From positions 1 to 56,830 of the forward strand of contig CAYZXL010000027.1 of NCBI GenBank assembly GCA_964482435.1: DNA of 56,830 bases, written 5' to 3'. Positions 25,577 to 33,600 of this stretch are shown here, piece by piece. Under the pieces are notes generated by a model, which saw nothing but the letters and a program-made list of their open reading frames with translations, ran no database searches and had not been told where the DNA came from. Each line of letters begins with the position of its first letter. Position 1 is the first letter of the stretch. The stretch comes from CAYZXL01 sp964482435 (GTDB taxonomy: Bacteria > Auribacterota > JABMQX01). A program made the translations under genes and the position numbers.

Positions 25577-27208
25577 ATGTCCATGACAAAACTTCTCGCG
25601 CTCGTATCTGTTTTATTCTTTGCTGCCAACACACCGCCCTCCCCTTCGGCCGAGTGGTATGTTGATGGCTCGGTCCCCGAATCCGGCGACGGAAGCACGT
25701 GGGCCACCGCGTTCAAGAAGATACAAGAGGGGATAGACGCAGCCTCGGATGGGGACACGGTTGTCGCGGCGCGGGAAACGTACCTGGAGAACATCGAGTT
25801 CAACGGGGACAACATCGCTGTCAGAAGCGTTGACCCCCTCGACCCGCAGGTTGTCGGGGGTACGGTCATCGACGGCAACAGAGCCGGTGCCGCGGTGACC
25901 TTTTACGGCACTGAGGGGGAAACGTGTGTCCTCTCGGGGTTCACCATTCGGAACGGCTCCGGCGAGGAGGCCGCCGGGATTTTGGGCGGACGCTATGACA
26001 GACCCACCCGCGCCGAGATCGAAAACAACGTCATCAAAGATAACACCGGGACGGGGCTTGCTTTTTGCGATGGGACCATCCGGGACAATGCGGTATGCGG
26101 CAACTCCGGGGGAGGGCTGTATAGGTGCAATGGCGTGATCCGCGGTAATATAATCAGCGGCAACCAGCACGGAGGGGGGCTGGTCCGCTGCTATGCCGTT
26201 ATCGAGGGGAACACAATTTGCGATAACCGGAATGACGGGTCTGGAGGCGGCTTGCACGCATGCATTGGGACTTTCGAGAGAAACGTTATCTGTCGCAATG
26301 AGTCCGGCGGGAAGTTTAGTGGCGGGGGTGGACTGGCCGACTGCGACGGCGTTCTCCGAAGCAACATAATTGACGAGAATGTCGCAACGAACGGGGGCGG
26401 GCTATGGGAGTGCGGCGGCGTAATCGAGAATAACCTCATACGCGCCAACTCCGCCCAGCGCGGTAGCGGCGGTGGCCTGGCTTATTGCGCTGGCCGGATC
26501 CGGAACAACATTATCTCTACCAACGAATCAACCTTCGGGGGTGGGCTGTACGATTGCGACGCAATCCTTGAGAACAACACCATTTGCCATAACCAAGCCC
26601 AAGAAGGGGGCGGCCTTCATGGGTGCCAGGCTGAGATTCGCAACTGCATAATTTGGGGTAACAAGGCCTTCTCCGCGCTCTACGGGCACCAGCTTTACCT
26701 CTCCGACCAACCGACCTATTCGTGCATCCAGGACTGGACGGGGGGCGGGGAGGGGAACATCGCGGAAGACCCGCAGTTCGTTGACCCCGACGGTCCGGAC
26801 AACGACGTCTCCACGTACGAAGACAACGATTTCCGCCTCCGGCCAGCGTCGCCGTGCATAGACGCGGGGTTTAACGCTCCAGAGCTCCCTCAAACGGACA
26901 TCGCTGGGAATCCAAGAATAATGTTTGGAGGCAAAAGTCTCACCGTAGACATAGGGGCGTATGAGTACTATATTATCCGCTTGAACATTGGCCCGGGCGG
27001 CAATGAAACCATTTTGACCTGGAGTTCGCTTGCAAGCAAATCTTACTCTGTCTTCTACTCCGAGGACCTTCTCACCTGGCACCTCGCCGACGGTAACGTC
27101 CCTTCCAGTGGTGACGAAACAACATCCTGGGTTGACGACGGATCAAAGACAACTTTGCCCCTATCCCTCGTCTCCCGCCGCTTCTACCGCGTTCTTGAAA
27201 ACCCGTGA
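25577..27208 (+). CDS. secreted single-module beta-helix protein, gene 2
   Basis: 543 residues from ATG 25577, chosen because AGGAG lies 9 bases upstream and a signal peptide (KLLALVSVLFFAANTPPSPSA) follows. The helix entry is EWYVDGSVPESGDGSTWATA...KIQEGIDAASDGDT, common in PVC-type bacteria. About nine successive coils carry a cysteine at the same place before x-G-x-I (FCDGTIRDN, RCNGVIRGN, DCDGVLRSN, ECGGVIENN, YCAGRIRNN, GCQAEIRNC). It closes with ASPCIDAG...DIGAYEYY, a choice-of-anchor-Q-like ending. A C-terminal ~70-residue module (LTWSSLASKSYSVFYSEDL...RRFYRVLENP) follows. It is a one-module version of gene 4 in this cluster. Predicted extracellular; function unknown, with binding or cleavage of glycans as the usual suggestion. 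Confidence 0.88.
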   Translation: MSMTKLLALVSVLFFAANTPPSPSAEWYVDGSVPESGDGSTWATAFKKIQEGIDAASDGDTVVAARETYLENIEFNGDNIAVRSVDPLDPQVVGGTVIDGNRAGAAVTFYGTEGETCVLSGFTIRNGSGEEAAGILGGRYDRPTRAEIENNVIKDNTGTGLAFCDGTIRDNAVCGNSGGGLYRCNGVIRGNIISGNQHGGGLVRCYAVIEGNTICDNRNDGSGGGLHACIGTFERNVICRNESGGKFSGGGGLADCDGVLRSNIIDENVATNGGGLWECGGVIENNLIRANSAQRGSGGGLAYCAGRIRNNIISTNESTFGGGLYDCDAILENNTICHNQAQEGGGLHGCQAEIRNCIIWGNKAFSALYGHQLYLSDQPTYSCIQDWTGGGEGNIAEDPQFVDPDGPDNDVSTYEDNDFRLRPASPCIDAGFNAPELPQTDIAGNPRIMFGGKSLTVDIGAYEYYIIRLNIGPGGNETILTWSSLASKSYSVFYSEDLLTWHLADGNVPSSGDETTSWVDDGSKTTLPLSLVSRRFYRVLENP

Positions 27209-27248
27209 GCGAGCCGCCTCGACTGGGAGGGGTTTGCCGGGGCTGGGT
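27209..27248. repeat. shared 3' flank of helix genes 2 and 3 (copy after gene 2)
   Basis: The 40 bases after the stop of gene 2 match those after the stop of gene 3 (28953-28990), including CCGCCTCGACTGG and GGGGTTTGCCGGGGCTGGGT, with one small length difference and one mismatch. Similarity continues into the upstream coding ends, so the two gene tails plus flank are a duplicated block. Confidence 0.7.
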
Positions 27249-27269
27249 CCCTCATCCTCGCACGGGACG

Positions 27270-27449
27270 GCGGCCCTCAACAACGTCTCGCTGCCTTTCG
27301 AGGACAATTTCATCAGGTGCCTCATAGATAAGTCTCTGGTGCAGGCGCAGAACAATATTCTTGCTGTGGAGGTTGACAGGGTCGGCCTCACAGACGACGA
27401 TATGGCCTTCGACCTTGAGCTGAAGTACTTCGCAGAAGCCTGGTGGTGA
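27270..27449 (+). pseudogene. C-terminal remnant of another secreted protein
   Basis: Downstream of gene 2, in a different frame, about 59 codons read ALNNVSLPFEDNF..., QAQNNILAVEVDRVGLTDDD and MAFDLELKY before a stop. The N-x-LAVEV...FDLEL pattern is the end of a beta-sandwich domain common at the C-terminus of secreted planctomycete/verrucomicrobial proteins (usually NVLAVEVHQ...SSDLSFDLEL). No start or upstream domain remains. I read it as a gene tail left by deletion or recombination between helix genes. Confidence 0.5.
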
Positions 27450-27485
27450 TTCGGTTTGAGCCTGCCAAAAAGAGGAGTAAGGAAG

Positions 27486-28424
27486 ATGCTTGGGAAGAAG
27501 ATGTACAAGACCGTAGCCGGCGTGGTGGCCGCAGCCTGGGTGGTGTTTCTGAGTGTTGAGGCTCGTGCGGACACGCATTTCGCGTCCCTCGACGGTTCCG
27601 ACCAGTATCCTTACCTGACGCCGGAGACGGCCGCGAGGAGCATCCAGGCCGCCGTTGATGCCGCGGAGCCCGGGGATACCGTTGAGGTTTTGGCGGGCGA
27701 GTACGTGGAGCAGGTCCAACTGAAGGAGCGCCTCTGCCTGCGTGGCGCTGGCCCCGGACTCACAACGATACAGAGTCCTTTTCCGCCGGCCGGGTATGCG
27801 ATACAGGGCGCACAGGACGCACGGATCCAAGGCCCGTCCGTGACACGAAATGAGTTTCAGCGTAACTGCGGCGCGATATTCCTTCCCAGCGCGCCAAACC
27901 AGGTCGTTGATAACTGCGCGGTGTCCGGGCCGTTCGGTTCCGGGATATCCTGCGAGGGCCCCGTGGTCGGCGCGCCTTCCGTCATCGTGCACTCCTCGGT
28001 CTGCGGGGCCAGCGTCGGTGTGTTCTGCGGCGGCTTTGCTGTCCTCGACCGGTGCACCCTGGAGGGGAACGAGTGGGGCGCATGGACCGGCTACGCCGAC
28101 GTGCTGATCTCCGGATGCAACTTTGTCGGAAACACGATCGGAATCCGTGCCTCGTATACGGACCTTACAGTCGAATACACACGTTTCATCGGGGGTGAAG
28201 CCGCGATCGGGCAGGATGAGGATTATTTTGTTCATCTAACCATGGTCACATCCCTCATCTCCGGGGCCGAGAGCGCGTTCCGTTTGTACGACTCCGGCGA
28301 GCTCACCCTGCTCAACTGCACGCTCTCCGACAATGACGTTGCCTTTGACACCTCGATGGAGACCGTGGAGCTTGTCAACTGCATAGTCTGGGGCAACAAG
28401 ACGCTCCTGGACACCGGGTTCTAG
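27486..28424 (+). CDS. secreted beta-helix protein, gene 3, ended early by an in-frame TAG
   Basis: 312 residues from ATG 27486 (GGAGTAAGGAAG upstream). The signal peptide is KMYKTVAGVVAAAWVVFLSVEARA. The helix entry differs from genes 2 and 4: HFASLDGSDQYPYLTPETAARSIQAAVDAAEPGDTVEVLAGEY. Short coils follow, ending in VELVNCIVWGNKTLLDTGF, where TAG (28422-28424) stops translation. The same frame then stays open for another 176 codons with the expected closing strand and C-terminal module, so the full gene should be 27486-28952. The truncated product lacks the helix cap and the module shared with its neighbours, and is likely unstable or inactive unless the amber codon is read through or is an error. 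Confidence 0.8.
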   Translation: MLGKKMYKTVAGVVAAAWVVFLSVEARADTHFASLDGSDQYPYLTPETAARSIQAAVDAAEPGDTVEVLAGEYVEQVQLKERLCLRGAGPGLTTIQSPFPPAGYAIQGAQDARIQGPSVTRNEFQRNCGAIFLPSAPNQVVDNCAVSGPFGSGISCEGPVVGAPSVIVHSSVCGASVGVFCGGFAVLDRCTLEGNEWGAWTGYADVLISGCNFVGNTIGIRASYTDLTVEYTRFIGGEAAIGQDEDYFVHLTMVTSLISGAESAFRLYDSGELTLLNCTLSDNDVAFDTSMETVELVNCIVWGNKTLLDTGF

Positions 28425-28952
28425 GGCGACCTGACGGCGCGCCATTCAGACATTCAGGGTGGATGGGAGGGAGAGGGCAACATAGACGCAGACCCGCGCT
28501 TCCTCAACCCGGAGGCGGGCGACTTCCGGCTTCGCCCGGACTCCCCCTGCATAGACGCGGGCACGACCAGCCGGCCGGGCCTACCGCCTCTCCAGGGCCC
28601 CTCTCGAGACCTCGAGGGGAAGCGCATGCCCGCGTACGGGGGGCGTACTGAGGACCTTTACGCCCATCCCGACATGGGAGCCTACGAGTACTACCTCTTC
28701 ACAATCCGCCCCGACGAGGAAACAGGCAACCCGGCCCTTACCTGGGCAAGTTTCTTCTACAAGGGAAGCACCTACGAAACACCCAGCTACGCGGTCTGGT
28801 GGTCCGAGGACCTCAGCACGTGGCAGCTTGCTGACCCCAGGGTCATTGCTCACAACGATCCATTCACATGGTGGATTGACGACGGCTCCAAAACCGGCGT
28901 TCCGCCTTCCCTCGTCCCCCGCCGCTTCTACCGCGTTCTCGAAAACCCGTGA
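28425..28952 (+). pseudogene. 3' continuation of beta-helix gene 3 after the amber codon
   Basis: In the same frame as 27486-28424, the codons after TAG encode GDLTARHSDIQGGWEGEGNID, FLNPEAGDFRLRPDSPCIDAG (choice-of-anchor-Q-like close), PDMGAYEYY and the shared C-terminal module (LSTWQLADPRV...WWIDDGSKTGVPP...RRFYRVLENP). There is no ribosome site for independent translation. An ATG at 28626 lies inside the fold and would make no sensible domain. This is therefore the rest of gene 3 rather than a separate gene. Confidence 0.75.
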
Positions 28953-28990
28953 GCACCGCCTCGACTGGCAGGGGTTTGCCGGGGCTGGGT
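28953..28990. repeat. shared 3' flank of helix genes 2 and 3 (copy after gene 3)
   Basis: Second copy of the block described at 27209-27248. The non-coding match is longer than expected from conservation of coding sequence alone. Confidence 0.7.
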
Positions 28991-29515
28991 GCCTGGCCGG
29001 AGTGCTGAGAAGCGGCGCCTTTGTGTCCCGCGCATTGCGTCCGGGCATGGGACAAACCTTGTGGCCTCCGCCCCCTGGCGAGGCCGCCGTAATGCCAAAA
29101 CGCCCCGGAGCCGGCGCCTCCCTGAGCGCCCCTGCCAGCAATCGGCTCCACCCGCCTGCGTTTCTTTACCCCGGCGCCTCTCTCGGGAGTTCCACCGTCA
29201 GACAAGATTCTTCTTCGTCCCCCTGTGTAATGTCTGAACAAGCCCCACTCTCAAGCGCGTCATCTTGCGGAATCTCTGCGCCCGCCCGTGGCTGCTTCGC
29301 GCCGCGGCGTCAACGGCAAGAGGGGTTACATAGAAGCTCGGAACAAACTTTGGGTCATGGACTCTTGGCGACGGGGCTTTGGAGCGCCCCGACACGGAAG
29401 CCTCGAAAGAACAGTTGGGTTTCAGGACAATATATGAGACAATAAACGTGTTCAGCGTTCGGTTTTGAACGAGGAGTCAAGCTCTCTCACGGTGTCAACG
29501 AGGAGGAATCGCGCT
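28991..29515. other. intergenic region before the DUF4347-like gene
   Basis: About 525 bp between helix gene 3 and the next gene. No coding signal, RNA gene or clear promoter pair was found. A purine-rich ribosome site (GAGGAGGAA) lies at its very end. Confidence 0.4.
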
Positions 29516-30325
29516 ATGAGTCGCTGCAACCAGGGGCCATTGTGCGGACAGACCAATCCAGCGTGGAAGCCTACTCCCGGTTGTCTCGGGCACAATGACG
29601 GGGCAGACCTCGATAACCCGGTCGTGGTGCCCGTGACCGGGAACCCCGGGGGCATGGACTCGCCCGACACGGGGATTCTTCTCGCCCGGTGGGGCGGCGC
29701 TGTCGTGCCGTCCAAGCGGGCAGCCACGGCCCTCTACTTGTATGACTCCGATCTGGATGTCGAAGTCGAAAAAAAGGTTTGCATTTACCTGTTCAAAATC
29801 GCCGACATCAAGACAATGAAGGCGATTAAAAGCTGGGAGGACCTCGCTAAAACGATCCTCAGCTACTGGGAGATCGGGCAGTTGGTGCTATCGTTTCACT
29901 CCTACGATGGAGGAATAATCGTGGGTGTGAAGGGAAAGAATCTCGACGAGGTAGGGTCTCTGTTCGCAAAGAAGCGGGGCGAACCTGCACCGACAAAGGT
30001 CCGTGAGATCAACTTTTTTGGCTGCAATGTCGCCTCCGAGCCGACCAGGCTGGCGGCGTTTGCGAAGCTTTTCAGAGCGAAGAGGGTCTCCGGGTACACC
30101 TGGTCTGTTGGAACACAAGCTCTGTCGGTCAACTTCGACAAAGGGACCGACGAGGAGACGGTGCGCAAAACACTGGCGGGCTATCTCAAATTCATAATCG
30201 GCACCCTTCCCGACGCGAAATCCGTTGCGGCATCGTGCCGCTCGCGTAAGGTCAAGCTCCAATTTGTTGTGGCGTACGGCTCGCAAGACGGCAGTGCGGC
30301 GGGTGATATCCGCCCGAACGGTTGA
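29516..30325 (+). CDS. DUF4347 / clan CD peptidase-like protein of unknown function
   Basis: 269 residues from ATG 29516; GAGGAGGAA lies upstream, and an earlier in-frame TTG at 29465 is less supported. There is no signal peptide. The N-terminal ~65 residues are Cys/Gly/Pro-rich (CNQGPLCGQ, PGCLGHNDGAD) and could bind metal. The C-terminal part has LVLSFHSYDGGIIVG (His128) and, about 40 residues on, EINFFGCNVASEPTRLAAFA (Cys170). This order, and the FGCNVA strand in particular, resembles DUF4347 (HGS...YGCNVA) and the His/Cys dyad of clan CD peptidases. Here the usual His-Gly is His-Ser. It sits alone between secreted helix genes, on their strand. A cysteine peptidase or a fold relative without activity are both possible. 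Confidence 0.6.
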   Translation: MSRCNQGPLCGQTNPAWKPTPGCLGHNDGADLDNPVVVPVTGNPGGMDSPDTGILLARWGGAVVPSKRAATALYLYDSDLDVEVEKKVCIYLFKIADIKTMKAIKSWEDLAKTILSYWEIGQLVLSFHSYDGGIIVGVKGKNLDEVGSLFAKKRGEPAPTKVREINFFGCNVASEPTRLAAFAKLFRAKRVSGYTWSVGTQALSVNFDKGTDEETVRKTLAGYLKFIIGTLPDAKSVAASCRSRKVKLQFVVAYGSQDGSAAGDIRPNG

Positions 30326-30678
30326 CGCTCTGGAGCAGGAATACATAGACAGCCCTTTACCCTCGTTTGAGCACGTGACCGTCACGTTTCCCTGAGGGGC
30401 AACCCTGGGATCGGGTTGACCACCTTCTGTAGGCTCGCCGACGCCGCCAAAGGCGGAATGCCTTCCCTTTCACATCCCGGTCATCCTGTGAATCTTGTCG
30501 GAAATATCCCGGCCTTCGGGCACGCCTTCCGCAGAGGGGCTGTCTCCAAACGACACTGGGCCCCCTTGGAGTGCACAAAGTGCCTTGCTTCTGCCCTGGA
30601 CCGGTGGTAAGTAATTGTTTAGCTTTTCGACGCCGTGGGCCCGACGATGGGCTAAAGCCACAAATGAGAGGTGCAACG
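30326..30678. other. intergenic region before the four-module helix gene
   Basis: 353 bp without a gene. It contains TCATCCTGTGAATCTTGTCG at 30481-30500, which resembles the short ATCCTGT-type dispersed units found in many PVC-like genomes. No second copy was found in this window. Confidence 0.35.
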
Positions 30679-33600
30679 ATGAGAGTGTTGCGGTTTCTTT
30701 CTATCGCTCTGGGGGGCTTGCTTAGCTGTCTGTATCCCCATTCGGCGGTACCAATCACCTGGTACGTGGACGGCGGCGTGTCAGAATCCGGCGGCGGGCA
30801 ATCGCGGGAAGGTGCATTCCGGAAGATTCAGGAGGGGATAGATGCGGCATCCGACGGGGATACGGTCATCGTCGCCGAGGGGATATACGTCGAGAGCATC
30901 CATTTCGGCGGCAAGAACATAGTCCTGCGCAGCACAGACCCCTTTGACCGCGCCATCATGGCCAACACGGTCATTGACGGCAACCATTCCTATCGCGTCG
31001 TCAACCTCTCTGGCACGGAGGACGAGACTTGCGTCGTTTCCGGCTTCACCATCCGCAACGGTGGCGGAGTCTGTGGCGGCGATTCGGAAAACCATAGCCG
31101 CGCGACGATCCAGAGTAACGCCATCACTGACAATAATGCCGCGCAGGGCGCGGGGATTGCGTATTGCGACGGAGTGATTCAGAACAATCTCATCAGGAAC
31201 AATGAATCCTGGAGCGGCGCCGGCGGGCTGCACGATTGTGACGGCGTCATCCAGAACAATGTGATTATCGGAAACGGGAGCTTCGCCGATGATGCTGCCG
31301 GTGGGCTGACTCATTGCAGCGGCTTGATCCAGAACAACGTCATCGTGGGAAACTCGAGTTCCAGCATGAACTCCTCTGGTGGGGGACTGGCCTACTGCCA
31401 CGGCACGATTCAGAACAACACGATCAGCGGAAACTCCAGCAACGCGGAGGGAGGCGGCGGACTGGATCACTGCAACGGAACCATCCAGAACAATGCGGTC
31501 ACCGCCAACCACGCCATGCACGGCGGCGGGATAGCCCGTTGCCACGGCACGATTCAGGGCAACACGGTCAGCGAAAACGAATTCGGTGGGCTCTACGAAT
31601 GTCAGGGCGTGATCCAGAACAACACGGTCGCTGGGAACTCCGGCGATGGCGTGTTCAATTGTGGCGGCATCATCCAGAACAATACGATCGCCGAGAACTC
31701 TGGCTGGGGGCTGCGTGGGTGCGAGGGAACCATAGTGAACTGTATCGTCTGGGGGAACACGCAGGGCAGGGTTGATCAAGTTTTCGAGACGAGCGATCCC
31801 GTCTATTCCTGCATAGAGCACTGGGCAGGGGGAGGAGAGGGAAACATCTCTTTCTATCCGCACTTCGTTGATCCGGATGCCAGAGATTATCACTTGCAGA
31901 CTTGGTCGCCCTGTATTGATGCGGGTTATCCTGGTTCGAGTTTCTCCAGGGAGCCTCAGCCCAATGGGGGAAGAATCAACATGGGCTCTTACGGAAATAC
32001 GCCGGAGGCGGCCTCGAAATCCCCGGACGCCGACGCCGATGGCTTGCCAGACGACTGGGAGCTGCATGCGTTCGGGAACCTTGACGCAGATGCTTTCGAC
32101 GACCCCGATGGAGATCACGTTCCCAATATCACGGAGTACCGGTACGGATGGAATCCTACGGCGGCGCCGGAAAACCTCGTCGAGAACCTCACAAAAGGGA
32201 AATGGTACCCGGTCATTCAAGTGGCGCTCGACGAAGCCGAGGACGGAGATGAGATTGTCGTCTATCCGGGGACTTACCGGGAAAACATCAACTTTTTTGG
32301 CAAAAACGTGCTTCTGAGAAGTACCGACCCATGGGACGTTGGAGTCGTCGCCAGCACGATTATTGACGGAAACGAAGCGGGTTCCGTGGTCACGTTCTCC
32401 GGCACGGAAACCGGCGACTGTTTCCTCTCGGGCTTCACCATCCGCAAAGGCTATGGCGGGAGTTGGCCGGCGGCGGGCGGCGGAATCTGCGGCGGCACAA
32501 GGACGAACCATTCGCGGGCAACGATTGAGAACAACGTCCTCGCCGATAACAACGCCAGCGAAGGCGGAGGGATTGCTTTCTGCGACGGTGTCATCCTGAA
32601 CAACGCCATTACTGGCAATCAGGCCGGGGGTGGAGGCGGCATTGCATATTGCGATGGGGCAATTGTGAACAACACAATTTCCGAAAACTCCGCGACCATA
32701 GGTGGCGGGCTGTCGGGTTGCGGCGGCCTGATTGGAGACAACGTTATTTCAGGGAACTTCGGTCACGGTGGGGGCGGCGGCTTATCTGGCTGCGGCGGCA
32801 TCATCCAGAACAACTTGATTACCAAGAATTGGACCGAACAGGACGAGTCGCGGGGCGGAGGACTTTGGGGCTGCAACGGGACCATCCGCCACAATGTTAT
32901 CTCGAATAACAGGTCCCGGTGCCACGGCGCTGGCGGGCTGAGTGGGTGCAACGGGGTCATCGAAAACAACCTCATTATCGGCAACTCGAGCACCGGCGGA
33001 GGGGGTGGGCTTTCGGACTGTAACGGAACGATTGTCAATAACACCATCGCCGAAAACGAAGGGTCCGGTCTATGGAGTTGCACCGGCACAATCCGCAACT
33101 GCATCATCTGGGGAAACGCTCCCACGAACCAGCCGCAGCTATCCCAATCGAGCCAGCCGACCTATTGCTGTGTTCAGAACTGGGTCGGGGGCGGCGAGGG
33201 AAATATCGGTCTGAACCCCCATTTTGTTGACCCTGAGAACGGAGATTTCCAGCTGCAATCGTGGTCGCCATGCATTGATTCAGGCGACCCTTCTTCCAAC
33301 TACTTCGACGAGCCTCAGCCTACCGGCCTCAGGATTGACATGGGAGCCTATGGAAACACCCCGGAAGCGACTTCCAAGTCGCCAGACACCGACTCCGACG
33401 GCTTGCCCGACGATTGGGAGCTGCGTTGGTTCGGGAATCTTGGACTTGACGCGGCATCCGACCCCGATGGAGATCACATTGACAATCTCACGGAGTACCA
33501 TCACGGGTGGAGTCCGAATATGCCTTCGGTGACCCTCGCCGAGAATATGACAAAGAACCTACGTTACGAGACCATTCAGGCTGCCATTTGTGAATCCACG

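Noticed and set aside
30781..32511. 576-codon minus-strand open frame opposite the four-module helix gene
   Set aside because: It is the mirror of a strongly coding repeat region (signal peptide, helix coils on the plus strand); the antisense translation has no family features and owes its length to repetitive codon bias.
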